Source of the DNA: Pampus argenteus
Lineage: Eukaryota; Chordata; Actinopteri; Scombriformes; Stromateidae
Reading direction: 5' to 3'
Assembly: GCA_036937835.1 (NCBI GenBank)
Contig: CM072866.1
Location: forward strand, 12,284,001-12,348,000
Length of the DNA: 64,000 nucleotides
Below the pieces are notes generated by a model. It did no database searches and was not told the DNA's origin. It saw nothing but the letters and a program-made list of their open reading frames with translations. Of the stretch, positions 46,201-61,022 are shown piece by piece (positions within the stretch are counted from its first letter, which is position 1; each line of letters begins with the position of its first letter). Both the position numbers and the translations under genes were made by a program.

Positions 46201-47142
46201 TTACTTCACTGCATCTGAGAGGGAAATATTTAACTTTTTACCCGACTATGTTTATTTAATTTCTATGATTACTGTTAGTTTGCATAGTTTGCAGTTAGTT
46301 TACTTTTCATTAATAACATGTGAGCAGCTTCTAAAACATGATGAATTTTTCAATGAAAAAGTTTTCCTCTTATCAAGTCATTTAGCCTGAAATCCTTTCA
46401 GTTATTTTATTTTTAAAAAGTGGGAAAAAAGTCTTTCTGTATAGAAAAAAATATTCATTTTTTTTTCAATTTAGAATCAACTTATTTGAAGAATTTTATA
46501 AAAACGTTTTTATACTACTACTTACTAGTGCAACCACCTGCCTCACATGATCTTTTTTAAGCTACAGACTTTTTATTTTAGAATATTTTATAACCAGTGC
46601 TGCTTCCTTGTTAATGCATCATTAATAATACTGTGATTTATAGTATATAACATTATGGAGGCAGTCTGCATACTTTGTATATACATATTTATATATTTTT
46701 CTGATAATATTTTATCAGAAAGGACTAGTAATGTTTTACACTGTTGTATTACTATTTTTAATTAAGTAAAGAATCTAAATACTTCTACCCCTGTCTGACA
46801 CTGAGGAAACACCAGTTGAGATGTTCAGTGGCAGATTTGTCTTGAAACTGTCTCCAGCTGCATTTCACATCAAGGAGATGCCATGGATGTTGATGCCTGC
46901 ATACAGGCTCATCAGCTTGGCAACATGTTTCAGATAAGATTACAGAGCACTGTGGTTCACATCTGTTCAGTTGTGCAGGCAGGAGTGTAGATACATTGTG
47001 TCTAGTTAAGACATAGTTCAGTGTGGGTATAATCCTCGGATAGGGGTACACAGTGTAGGATTAGAGGAAGAGGACATCAGAAAGACAGTGCCTGAGTACC
47101 AGCATACGCAGACTGACTGAGCGTGTGTCTCAGAGGAAAAGA

Positions 47143-47148
<6 letters not shown>

Positions 47149-47231
<83 letters not shown>
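47149..47231. repeat. (GA)n microsatellite, 83 bp
   Basis: Perfect GA run. The glutamate/arginine and leucine/serine frames across it are artefacts. Confidence 0.95.
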
Positions 47232-47234
<3 letters not shown>

Positions 47235-47239
47235 AAGGA

Positions 47240-47545
47240 CTTGAAAGTTTTGAAAAAAAAAACAGGTGGGTTCCTGAGAAGAGGAATTACCAAAAGAAAA
47301 GATGTATGTGGGTTCTTAGTGTTACCAGCCTGTCATGTTACAATCTTCCTTTGAAGTGTGTATGTGTGCTGGGAAAGGGGGGGCATGTTTATGTGAGTCA
47401 AAGTGACTGCATAGATTCAAGTCAGCACAACTTCTATGCGTGTGTGTTTGTATGTGTGTGTGTGTGTGATCTGTAAATCTGTGTGAAGGTGAGCCAGGGG
47501 TTCTCCTGACTAGAGGGCTGTCTGACTGATGTGTGAAGGCTGTGT

Positions 47546-47577
<32 letters not shown>

Positions 47578-50500
47578 AGTGCCCTGCCTCCACTCTCCTC
47601 TCCACTCTGTCTATCCTCTGTGGGGTTTTCCATTGACTGGTTAGATCTCCACTGTTGGATCCAGCAGGTAATGGTCCATGATGAGATAACCAGAGCAAGA
47701 AAGAAGTAAAAAAAATCTAGTCATCTCTTCCTCACACCCCTCTGGTTTGTCTCCTCAGTGTGCTGTACAGTAAAAATCCATAACAATTACACATCTTCTT
47801 GTGCTGGTGTCCATAATTTATCCATGAAATAAGCGAATCCATGGAACATTTTAATCCAATTGACTTTAAAGATACAGTGAGGAAACCTAAAAAAAAAGTT
47901 AAAAATGTCAAATGAGGAATGGTTGAAATTGATCATCTTCAGGTACCTTCAAAATCTACATTTTAGAGAATCTGTCAGTTGGAAAACAACACTTTTCAGC
48001 CACTGTGCCTTTTATGTGCCTTGAAATGTGTGTGTGTGTGTGTGTGCGCCTTTGTGTGTTTTCCTCAACAGGCAGGTGTAGAAGTCAGTGATCTCTGCTG
48101 TTACATATATCTACAACTATCCACACAGGTGTTCTTCCTGGAGTCGTCAACACACAGACGCACACACACACACACTTACGACGTGCGCACACCGTCTGTC
48201 ATCACCTTTTTGTGCGTGAGATTAATGGTGCTGTGGGAGTGACTCAGCTGTGCTGAATTCAGACAAAAAAAGTCTCCCTAAATTCTTAGATGCATGAAGC
48301 AGCTATGAACTCATCCAACTTTTGACTAACAAATGACTTAACCTTTCTTTTACTCTGATGTATCAACCAATGGCTCCATACTTCTCTTAACATATTAGCA
48401 GCAAAGCACCTTTCAAACCCACAGAAATTAAATATCCATTTTTATTTTTGTAATATCCTAAAGCTTGCGTATATACTAAATATGTCAGAATGAATTCTGA
48501 TCTACGTCTTCCTTGTCTGTTGGTTACAGACAAGGCACAAGCCAAATGTTTTATCAAGTAACTCTGATCCCCTCTTAAACAGATGTCCTTTTTCTCTACA
48601 TTGGAAGATATGTTAGATAAGTCTGCATAGTAATCGATAATCATAGAGTAACTTACAGAAGTAGCAAATGAGGCTACTCCCACTGACTGACTGACTTACT
48701 TTTGTATTACCACAAGAGCTTATTGAGAAACACAGTTTATTTTAAGCATTTAAAGACATATAGCCGCACATGTGCATAAATGTTTTATTAATGTTGCACA
48801 AAACAAAAAGGTCCACCCATAATATAGAAAGGAATACTAATTAAAACAATAGAAAGTTTAAACTGTATAAGTAAGGGTTAATTAAATTATTAGTTAAAGT
48901 TAAATCAAAGCAGTAAAATAACTTTAGACACAACAATAAACAGTCAAACCACATCACAGGCTAAAGTAAACCAAGTGTACCTGATGTACATCTCCCAACA
49001 CACTCACAATCTCCTGCTGTTTTGTCCGTTTCAATGAAAGAGCGTTACCTGACATATTGCAGATGAAAGATTAACACCAGTGCACATATTTTCAACCCTG
49101 TTATCATCGACAGTCCTGAAGCAGCAGTTGAACATGTCCAGTAGAAAGCACCGCACGGATTCCATGTCAAATACCCATCTAACCACTGTCTTCAGCTCAT
49201 ATCCACAAACCTTAAAACCACAAATTATACACAACATGAACATGAATCTGGCCAGAGAACAAAAGCTAGTTCTGTGAGATACAAAGTTTATAGATTATAG
49301 ATTGCATTTTTAAAAAAAATAACTGATATTAACTTCTGCTCAGTAGAAACTTTGTGTCTATAAAGCAGCATTTCAGGAATTTAGATGTGTACAATATGTT
49401 TTGCCATGAAGCTTTTCATGGCCCGAGGTCACAACACTTTGCCAGCACATAAAAGATAAATCACTTCTAAGTTGAGTAAACATATCAACAAGCTGTAATT
49501 GATGTTGCGAGCATTTTACATGAAATATGTGGTTTGTAAGTGACTGCAAACAGTTTCTACTTTCTAATTTTAATTAGATTAGTTGACTGAATTATGTTTA
49601 TGGACAGGTGAAATTAACAACAATCATGCAGCTAACGTGTGGATCTCACAGCAGCAGATTAAAAAAAAAAAAAAAAAAAACGTTCAGGAAAAGCTCATTG
49701 TGGAGATGAACTCAAGCAGAATAACCACCTAATCTGGCAAAGCTGCATATCCTCTGTGTGACAGGATAAGTGAGTTTGAGTTCATTTCCTCCTTTGAGTT
49801 CAAATGTGTGAAATCTGTGACTGCAGGCACACACTTTACCCATCCATCAAGATTTTTTGTATTCACATTTATCTAAAAAATATGGGAGAATGAGCTCAAA
49901 TTATCTTAAATATTTAATTAGGTATATTTTGAAAGAACTATTAGGTGATGTAACTGCAGCAACTCTAGTACTTTAATGGTTCTTACTTGTAAACAAACTA
50001 CAGCGTCCAGCTGTTTAAGGGAACAAGCTTTAAAAAAAAAAAAACAATTAAATTAAACTATACTTCGGTAGATATGAGTGGATATGAAGCCAAGTGCAAC
50101 AATGGCAGAGAAGGTAGGGACAGACAGATTTGTTTGGGAGTTTTCCTTGAATTAACAAACACAGATTTATTGATAGGTGGATTAGAAGCATCAGTGTGCA
50201 ACTTTAAAAAAGTATGAACTTAATGGTAAACTATATAAAATGTTATGTCTGAATCAACCTGTTTGTCATTTGAAAACTATCATTCATTAGCAAAGAGCTC
50301 ACCAGCGTTTGAGCAGAAATGCTTCGTATTGGGAACTGAACCGATAGGAGGTGCGGAGGAGGGAAGAGAAGGGATTAGAGATGAGACAGCAGACACTTAT
50401 TGCTCTGTGATACTCCACCTTTGTGGTGTCAAATCATTTATTGTGGTTCACGGCGGACATGTTCGCTCAATGCTATGGATTCACAGACAAATTCACCCTT

Positions 50501-52136
50501 AAATTCTTAACAGGAGAGGAAACATCCATTAACATGCCAGCCAGAGGGGAACAGGGAGGGTGAGAAAAAGAGAAACATAAACTTAGAGGAAGAAGAGAAA
50601 ACTGTGATTTTAGCCCACAGATGGGCAGTATACAGTATATTACAAAATGTCCAATTTATTATTCATACATCAGAGTTATTTAAAGGCTACCACAACACAT
50701 GGATATCAACAGTGATATTTGTACTATTTTAGTACCAGGTTTAGTGTGCAGGAAACTTATTTTTGATCTCAGCATGGAGACCGAAACTCAAACGAAAACT
50801 CAAAGTCATCAAAAGAAAAGGTTTGTAAAAGGTAATGATGTGCAACATGCATGGCAGCATTTGGAAAGAAACATGTTATCCTTTTTTATCTCTTTAACCA
50901 TGTATGTTGACACTGAACACTGCTCATCTGCTGTATGTATGGGTGTGGTTGGATCACAGGTTATTTGTCAATTTAAGAAACATTCCCATAACTTTCACCA
51001 CTTTTTCATTCTAATGTTGTTAAATCCTCATTTGTGCAAACAAGTATGACAGCCTATACCAGAGGTGTGGGACATTTGTCCATTGCATCATGAGACATGC
51101 AACATTTTAACCATTCTGGTCGTAACCCAACACTGCATACATCACAATCTAGAGATTAACCTCTGAGATGACAGTATTTTCCATCACTGTTAATCCTTAT
51201 TGGTTAGGGGAAACTAGCAGCTGTAAAAAATGTTATTTTACAAAAGATATAGATCACAAAAAATATGAAATGGATATATATCACCAGGAATATTTTATAT
51301 TCTTTAAACACAACACATAGATGTCTTTGACATAATGTCAAAACAGTTATTTCACTTCACATTCTGTTGAAAATTTGAGTTCATTTTGAATAAAAAAAAT
51401 CTTATTGCACCTTTAAAATAATGACTTTCCTCCTAAATCTTTACATCTGGGGGTCACAACCCTCCTAAACACTCAGCAGACCCTGAATTCAATAATGGCC
51501 AAAGCTGTATTTTTATTATCAGCGTTCACGGGTAGTCTAACACCACTCAGCCTCTGGGGGTACACACACACACACACACTTACTGGGTGGAAGTAATTAA
51601 AGCAAGTGGAGCTAAATTGAAGTATATTGAACTCATCTCTCACACGCTCCCACTCTGTCGATAGATCACTCGCCAGGCACTATTGACCGCTGCAAACATT
51701 TCCCATTGCAAAACACTGTGGGTGGAGTGTGTGGAGCAGTGTGTGAGACTGTGTGTGTGTGATGTGAGTGACAGAAAGGGAGACAAAGAGGCAAGACAGG
51801 AGGATTTAGAGAGAAAGAAAGAGATGCTCTGTGCAGCAGAATTTGCAAGGGCTAATTTTATGCTTCATGCTGTTCTTTCTCTCTGTTTCTCTTCATCCCT
51901 CATTTCCTCTCTCTACCTCTCTTTTCCTCATCTTTTCCTGTCACCTCGTACGCTCTCCTTTCTCTCTCCACATCTTCCTGTTTTTTCCTTTCAATCTAAA
52001 TTCGTTTATCTCTATCTATCTTGTGGGAGGGGTAATGATTTTAACTAAATGAGAGTCTTGCACTTCCCCACACCACTAGATTAACGGATCAATGGAACAG
52101 CATTTGTGTGTTTGTCTGGGGGTGTAAAAGGGTTGG

Positions 52137-52186
<50 letters not shown>

Positions 52187-53757
52187 CAGTCCACACAGAC
52201 TGTATAGTCATCATACATAGAATCCCAGGTGACTCCACGTTGCACCAAGGACAAAGCCCTACTGATGAGAAATGACAAGAAAAAGAATGACAGCAGAGAT
52301 TTTCCAGAAACAGCAGGGGAGTAAGAAGCCATGGATTTTTATTGAATATTCGGTAGGAATTCTCCACAAGGTCTCGACATGACAAATGTGTGTCAAACGC
52401 ACCATCAGTAGTGGAGGAGAAGAATGCCTCTGCTGCTCTGTTGAAATGCCTTTCCCCTCAGCTTGATGTGAATTCAATTGGAGTCAAATTGATTATTTCG
52501 TATTTGCGATCAATCCTAAGTGGGTTTGCATCCACTGGCTCAGTCCTCCTGCTACGTGACTGAGCTGCTGTTCCTCTAAAGCTTTTTCTCCACATTCTAC
52601 ATACATTCATCGCTCTATGTGCTGATTTTTTTGAACTTGACATGATAGATAGTAGAAGTGTGTAAAATGGAAACATTTTGGTAAGACTAGTTGATTCACT
52701 CAAATCTTCAAAAACACATTTTTCCTGACATTTTTCTAAAATTAGCAGCATTAGCATTTAGCAGTCCGATTTTCTTTCCCTGTAACTTCTGATTTGATTG
52801 AATTGACCCTTTTAGCCAGCAGACTGGGCAACCCATTTAGTCCCAGGAAAGTCGCTTACTAAAGCATAAATAAAAAGTTTTTTGGAGAATTCTTCTCAGG
52901 CATGAACAACCTGAAAATAAGTTACTAATGGGGTTGTTTCCGACATTTCACAAAATGTTATTGGACAAAAAATTCAAATTCTGATAAAACATTCTGTGGC
53001 ATTGTGATGCTCATGCAATTTTACAGCCAATTGATTTTGGACTAGTATTTCTCATATGACCCTGCAGCGATACTAACTGTAGCTACTACATCAAAATCAC
53101 CTCATTGCTTTTCCTAAGACAGAATTTTGCAACTCTGGCAACTCATTACAACAGCAATTGTTTTATATTTCATTGTAAAATAAACAGAAACAGCAACATA
53201 GTACAAAATAATCCTCCAGGAATGTGTATTTTAACACAGAGCTTAAGTCAGTCTGAATGTTTAGTTGCCTACAGGTATGGTCACATTACATTTCTGTTCA
53301 ACAGGAATGTGTTTTTTTTCACCAGTGTGCTTGGAGCACGTACATCCTCGGGTCCTCGTGTGCACACTCGTAAAGAGCAGAAGGTGCAGTACAAACAAAA
53401 CAGACACATAATTCAACATTGTTCTATAGTGCCTCTAATGGTGAAAAACTCAACAGGATATCTTTAAAATCGCTAAAAGTACTCTGTAAAAACACAACGT
53501 GAAGTGCTGATGTGTAGCATAATGTAGCATAATATATATATATATATATATCTTATACAACCTGAGAATATCTGGCACACAGACACACAAACATATGCAG
53601 ATACACTAACTAGCACACGTCCATGCATGCTGTGTGCAGATCTCTGTTTGACATTAAGGCCTATCAAAGCGTTTTAGTTTCCTCCTGTTAGTGTGACAGC
53701 TCTTAAGCCTCACACATGAAAGACTGACTAGGAAGTTTTATTACACCTTTACTCAGA

Positions 53758-53799
<42 letters not shown>

Positions 53800-54340
53800 G
53801 GGTTGTCAGCTGGGAGAGGTGTAGATAGCGGTCAGGCTGAAGACTTGCCAGTTTTTAAGAACAAAACATGACTTCCCAACAACGCAGCCCTCCACAGTGC
53901 TTTTATCTGTTGCTATTTAATGGAACATGTAGCTGTCAGTGCAAACACAAAGGATTAATCCTGACACAGAGACAGACAGAGTTCAGCTGCTTGGCTGTTT
54001 GAATATTTCTAGATTAAAGCGTCTGACAGAGTGCAGTACAAATAAGTAGTAGAGTAAGGTAAAAAATATGAAACAATAGATTTTAATGTATATGTCAGAA
54101 ACTGTGTCAGTGATACATGACAAGTTGCCTGAGGTATTTTATAGAAGAGGTGGGCCACCTCACTGGAATCAATATCTTAAAAATTAGTTTGTCATGAAAT
54201 AAAGTGATCTTCTGGAGAAAAGCAGGGCTGTACTATACATACATGCATAGTCTCTGTGGAAAATACTGAAAAAAAAATCATGAAAAGATAAATTAACTGT
54301 TCAGCCCACATGCTTGTGCAACATTAGGATTTTATTTAAT
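47240..54340. other. Intergenic, microsatellite-rich, no gene seen
   Basis: Contains GT/AC runs at 47.55-47.58, 48.03-48.05 and 53.76-53.79 kb, a poly(A) run at 49.66-49.68 kb and an AT run at 53.53-53.55 kb. No exon or RNA gene is supportable. Confidence 0.6.
52139..52181. repeat. (TG)n microsatellite
   Basis: Perfect TG run of about 43 bp. Confidence 0.95.
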
Positions 54341-54379
54341 GAATATAAGTCCAGTATTCAATCTTCGGGTAGCTCTGTT

Positions 54380-54500
54380 AGCTCTCCACCAATTCCCAAG
54401 GGAAATATCTGGCTGTTTAGCAGCTAAATACTCCATTGTGTTCACCAGCTAGTTGCTAATTTTGTCTAGCGCACAGCTACACAACAGATTATAGGAAAAC
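54380..54500 (-). repeat. Dispersed fish repeat, inverted partner of the 16.9 kb copy
   Basis: Contains GGGAAATATCTGGCTGTTTA and CACCAGCTAGTTGCTAAT. These are the reverse-complement counterparts of words in the repeat at 16.87-17.34 kb. Confidence 0.45.
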
Positions 54501-54879
54501 AATAAAGTTGCGAGTGAAAAGGATATAATGTGTGTTTTATCCTCAATTAGTTACGATGCTTATTTTAAATAAGAACCTGTCTACTTCAGGTTCCTTTAGG
54601 GAGGATTCAAAAGAAACCAGACTTCATGATTGCCACCTTAATGTAAGTAGAATTACTTAGTTAAGGTGTTTACGTGACAATAAACTGACATATGTTGATT
54701 CCTGTTAAAACTGATTTCAGTGTATTGGTCATAGCTTAAATACTACTTAAATACTACAACTATGTATTGACTATATATGGACTGTGGAGAGAGAGAGAGA
54801 CGTCAACAAAAAATAGAGAAAGACAGACAGAGAGAGGTGTTACCTGTGATGACAGTATCCATACCTGAGGTGTTCTGAC

Positions 54880-55158
54880 ATGTGGAGGTGACAGACAATA
54901 TTTGGAAAAGTGTTAAACAACAGAGTGAGGTCATTTTTGGGAAGTGAGGACATTTCCTCACTTCTTCAAAATGCTGTTTGAGGTTTAAGACTTGTTTTTA
55001 GGGTCAGTGTTCAGTTCAGGGTAAGGGTTGGCGTTAGGCTTTTAGTTGTGATGGTTAGGGTTAGGATAAGGGGCTAGGGAATGCATTATGTCAATGAGGA
55101 TCCTCACAAAGATAGAAGTACAAGGATGTTTGTGTGTGTGTGTGTGTGTGTGTGTACA
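54880..55158. repeat. Dispersed repeat with TG tail
   Basis: GTTAGGGTTAGGATAAGGGG is followed by AATGAGGATCCTCACAAAGA, TAGAAGTACAAGGATG and (TG)n. It matches in order the diverged block at 12.56-12.74 kb, so the two are copies of one repeat family that carries a TG tract. Confidence 0.5.
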
Positions 55159-55159
55159 G

Positions 55160-55374
55160 TGCTTAATGGCAGCAGAGCTGTTATGCTTGCTCTATACATA
55201 CTGTAGCAGCTGTGCTCATGAACAAATACAGACAGTAACCATGGCATTAGAAAGCATATGAAACAGTGCACAATCGGCACACACACTCACAGACACTTTG
55301 TTATCAGAAGATCAGGATATGAGTGATCACTGTCTTTCCAAGGGAATTTCCTCTCTTCACTGCAGCTCTATTAA

Positions 55375-55405
<31 letters not shown>

Positions 55406-56600
55406 CTTACCACTTCCAAGCAGCTTTGACCTGCCAGGAGGTAACCAACACTGTCAGCTCAGGTTGTTGTTAGATATACCCCAATTACACACTCATGAAC
55501 ACAGGCAAGCACATGCACTCACACATTTTTACACACATACACACACACACACACACACACTCCAGATATGCAGTGTTTCATATTTTTGGTCTTCATTGAC
55601 AAGTCTTGGCAGTGTAAGAAAGCAGTGTTTACTCATGAAGAGCCTCATTCAGTAATTCTGTTACTTGTCATGTCATCATGTGACTTCCAGATTGCAACTC
55701 CAATTTATGAGGGCAAACATCATCTGGAGGGGAGAGCCTACCTGTCGTGACAGATTTAGCGTTGCATATTGTGTTTATCGTGACGGAGCTGCATGTAGCC
55801 TTGCAGTTTCCCTGCTTATAGCATTTGTGCAAAAATCTAAACATATACTGTAATTTGGATCTTCTCATCCGACTGAATAAAATGAGCGTATAAGTGTCTG
55901 CTGTTATGCAAAACTCAAATTGAAAGTGTGCAACTCCTTTTTGTTAAAAGATTAAAGCAGCTGAAATAGACTTTAAGAGTAATTTGGGATTTGGGATTTT
56001 AGACTGTATGAATAAAACTGAGTTGACTTTAGACTCAAGTCACATCAAGGACTTGAAACTTGACTCACTAAAGACTTAACTTGAGACTCAAGTTTTGATG
56101 TGGTGAAACCCTGGAACTTCCATCGCCACACAACTTGAATATTTATTAATTATGCAACAAACACTATAATACATCTTTGAAAGAAAATGTTCAAATACCA
56201 TGTAATTCCGAGCTGCATCTGACTCATGTCAAAAGGATTTGAGACTTGACGTGAACATGCCACAGACTATAACCCTCTGCACCATGACAAATAAACTGCA
56301 GTGCACTATGTATCGATGGCCTCATCATTTTGCTGTCCTTTCCACCGTCCAGCTCCAGCCTGGTTCTCTCCTCCACAGAGGCTGAATCCAGACCAGCTGT
56401 GGTGCGTTGAGCCTGCACATGTTTGGACATGTGCACTCCCTGGAAATCCACAGAACTGGTGATTTATCTGAGTGTGACTTTTGTGTGCTTTAATCATTCA
56501 CAAAAAACACACACACATACACACACACATGCAGGCACATGCACAGGTACAGTGACAGGTGGGGTTTGTATGTACAGTATATGTGTATGTGTGTGTCTGT

Positions 56601-56631
<31 letters not shown>

Positions 56632-56740
56632 CGAGAAAGAGAGAGAGAGAATGACAGAGAGCAGAGACAACGTTCAGTCACTCTGTGTACTGAGTGTATA
56701 CTGATGCTCCCCTGATGGTCCCCTTTGAAAGTGTGTTCAT

Positions 56741-56774
<34 letters not shown>

Positions 56775-59700
56775 ACCAGCTGTTTCTCTCTTCCATTGCT
56801 CTTTGATGTCTCTATTTTTTCCATCCTACATGTAGCATGTGCATCACTCACACGCATGCACACACATAAACACATATACAAGTGTACTCCATCAGACGTA
56901 CTGTCAGAGGGTCAAAGAATAACTGAAACAAAATATTTTGCTTGTCCATGCACTCCACCACGATAGTTATGACTGAATGATGGAAGGACTAAGGTTTAGG
57001 CACAAAACTTTCGGTACAACTTGGTTAGGGTTAATCTAAAAACCACTAACTCATTTTTGATTAATCTGCAGATTATTTTCCTAATTATTGGTTAATTATT
57101 TGGTCTTTTTTCTTGTCCAACCATCAGTCCAAAACCCAAAATATTCAAGGTGCTATAATGCAAGACAAGAAAAGACAGCAAACTCTCACATCTCCCACAC
57201 ACACATACACACACACGTCTGTCCGCATGTCACTCAGGTATGGTAATTATTGTTTAGATTCAGCCCTCTGCAGTAGGTATGTGTCTGCAGTAAGATGTAC
57301 AGAACAATGCAGAAATCTACAGTCTTTTCTTTCATAAATATCACTGCTATTGTTGCATAGGCGCTAAAACACTGATCAGTTTCACACTTACTCATACACA
57401 CACGTATTATTTTTTTGTTGTTTGTTCTTTCACCAAGGAATTTCTGTGTATTTCCACCATATTTCAAGATTGATGAGTATTTGCAGTATTTGCTCAAGGC
57501 CTAACTGAAGGCTGGGACAGTCTGGCCATGTGTATTCAACACCTTGAACCAAATTTTCTCATTCTATATTTATTATTTTTACTAGGAGTTGTACTGGGCC
57601 ATTTTGTACATGTTGACAGTCACAAAGAACAGTAAGAGATGAGTTTTAAGGGCCTCAGTATGCAGATCAGTGAACTGCACACAGCTTAGTGATGTTAATA
57701 ACACAAATGCTTTGTGAGGGAGGAAAGTGACATAACAGCAGTAGTTAGACATTGCTTTAATTAACTAGCTTAATGTAAAGACAGTGGTAAACAGCTGACC
57801 TGGCTCTGTTCAAAGGTTAAAACAATCTGCATACAAACACCTCTAAAGCTCAATAATTGGTCAACAATAAGAACTGAGAATTGAGAAAATGATTATGTGA
57901 TAATGATTGATTATGCAATTAAGTCATCAAAAATGAATAACGAACCTGCACAGCATTAGTGCTGCAAATGGTTTTGTGACACATACCGGTATTGTGGTTG
58001 GCATTATTGATTTATTTGTTCCGATTTTACCTCATATATTTTTCATATTTCATATTTCATGTTTCATATTGAATAAATACATTCTGAAATGTTGAGACTA
58101 CAAATGAAACTAAACAATATACAACACAGCTGCATGGGAAAAAAGTGAATGTGTTGACTGTGGAGCCTCAAATCATCAAAAGCCTCTGTTTTTAACCCAC
58201 CATTTTCCCATGTTGTAATCTTCTTCTAACCATCTTCCCTTCATCTTAAAACCATTAGGACCTTCTAGTGTTACCTGGCCTGTCTGTGGCCCAACAGAGC
58301 CCAAGAGCCCCAGCCTTTGTCCAGGTCTCAGGCAGCAGGTGAATAGGATGCCCATGTGAGGGGCCTCTCAGCCCAGATACACCTGATACCTGCAGCTCAT
58401 ACCCCCACAACACCCACCCCACCCTGCAAAGTCCCCACCGGACCCCTAAAATTCCCCGACTCCTCCTCTTCTCTTCTGCCTGCCAGCTGGCTTTTTACCA
58501 TCAGACACACAACAAGAATGAAGGATGTTATTGTTGACAGTGTGTGTGTATGTTATGTGTATGTTTTCAGTTCTGCCCTCTCTCTTTTTTTGCACACCAT
58601 CACAGTCTATGTGGGCTCTGCCCTGTTGTCTGTGCCTCATATCTGTGTGAATTCTGTGTTCACCTTTGAAGTTCTCTACCATACATCTCTGTACCCCCCT
58701 TCCCATCTCTCCTCCACTGCTTTGATTCCCTTTCTTGTTTGGGGGAGTTGGCTGATCCACAGATAATGCCACTCATTGTCTTCTAGGTAACATGTCAGTG
58801 AAAAAAAACATTAGCACAAATGGTTCAGGTGCAGAGCAAATTAGAGAATGTTCTTCTTCTTGTTTTTTCCTTGTTTAATATGTTTATTTGTACATTTAGG
58901 TTCGTATGTAGTAATAGTAATAAATGAAAGTGCATACAGAAAATGAATGGATGAATAGTTTGTTTGCCCTGGATCATTGGTGCACTTCCTCCATAAACTG
59001 TCTACTGCTATCACATTTTACTGCATGTCACCAATGTGCTGAAATAGCACAATTGGTTGTTTGAAAGCACACAGGTAAATTAAAACAAGCCTCACATTTG
59101 CATGCTGATGATAGTTTGACTGGGTTGGGCAGTGAAACCCTTTCATTGCTTTTTTACTGCACTCACAAACAGTAGTAACCATTACAGGAGTTCTCCACTA
59201 CACATCTGTCTCGTGGTAGTACAGCTATATATTTCCTTTTGTACATTCTTTGTCTTTAACACAGTCAAATCTATTTATTTCATTCAATGTAAATTTAAAA
59301 GGTTTTTAAAAAAAATATATAGAATGTCCTCATACTTTAAAGGATATTTTTCTTATTTTTACAAATGTCATGTACGGAGCCAAACATTCTCACACATATG
59401 TAAAGGTGTATGCCTCATACAGAACTACTATCTAGAGACTGAAAAGGTGATCGATGTTATTAATCTCCTGAGCTGTTTCTAAACAAACTAATCAAAGCAA
59501 ACCTCTTCATGACTAAGGGACCTGTCACCCAGTGCAACAGTATGGCTCAGTGATGTGATTTTAATAACTTTTGGACAGCAATGGAGGTTTATGACACAGA
59601 GGAATAAGTTATATATGGCTTTGGATACACATAACACTTGAAAGTAGATAAATTCATTGTTGGTTTGGACATGAGATTTGCTGACGATAAGAAAAATATA

Positions 59701-60988
59701 GAAAATTGCCGCCCAGATCCATTATATTGCAAACCATGTGATTTTTCAAGTGATTTTTCAAGTTTTTAAAGAGCATGCCTTTCATATATGTACACATGGG
59801 AAATACAGTTCACAGTTATATTTAGCTCCTTAAGTCTAAACATATTCAAACCTTCACAGACACTTAATGCAGCCAGTACCAAACATCTAACCAGCACCAA
59901 TACCACAGTTACATGTACCCATCTTTTAACTTGTTCTAACGTTTAGTAAAAGATGAAAGAGAAATGGATGACCTCTTGTTGCGTCAAATGAAAAGCATCA
60001 TTGTTTATAACTGATCCGAATGCGTCCACAAAACATGTGAACACATCCTACCTGTACTGTCAGTAATGGGCAGCTTTTCCATTGTGTTTACACTGCAAAT
60101 AGCAGGCGAGTGACATGAACGTGCTAAACTTACAACACAGTGGACACAAGAAACTCAATTGTCAGCTAAATGTAGAAATAAATAGGGTGTGTTTGGGCCT
60201 ACTAGAGGCATGTTCAGCCTAAATAAAGAGATTTGGCATCACTTTTCAGGTACAGAATAACTGGAAGGACTGGAACTGGATCTTAAATCTATTCATTTTA
60301 TTGGCTGTCTGTTAGTTTCATTCATGATTGATTAATTTAACTTTGTTTCCTGCTTCTACGTCCTGTAAATGTTTTATTTTTTGACTGATCATCAGAGGAA
60401 ATCGGTATTGATTTTGCAATCAATACACTTAAACATCTATGTATATGTGTGTGTACATGCCTGTGTGCGTGTGTGTACATGTGTCAGTGTGAATGTGTGT
60501 CTCTTTGAGAAATGATAAATGACTTATTTCGATCCCTCAGCTGTTGAGCCTGTTTATACAATCTAACGACTCAGACTTTGTCAGCAGAAACAAATGATCT
60601 ATTCAACACAAACACACAATTTTGCAGCCTGGTTAGTGGTGAGTGTGATGGATGAGACATGAGGTGTGTCTTGTGTCCATTATTGATAGGCAGGTGGCAA
60701 CATGAAATATTAATAAACTTAATCTAAATGTCGATCTGACAAAGAATGAAAAGCAGAACGAGAAGGGAAAAGAGGCAGAGAGAGAGATACAGAGAGAGAG
60801 AGAGAAATGTTTAAAATGCATTGACAGCAGCAATACCTGAGGCATGACACCATGTAGACGTGATGAGTAGATTTAGAAATGCATGCATTCAGGTATGTGT
60901 GTCTAAAAATATGAAATATGTCTCATACTGGGACTCATTTGTTTTACTTTTCTCAATGGAAATTCCCTCCATCTTTGATAAACACACA

Positions 60989-61022
<34 letters not shown>

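Noticed and set aside
47018..47293. Leu-Ser repeat ORF and its opposite-strand Arg-Glu frame
   Set aside because: Both are translations of the (GA)n microsatellite.
52089..52757. Overlapping minus-strand ORFs of 72-99 codons
   Set aside because: They do not resemble known proteins and partly cross a TG microsatellite.
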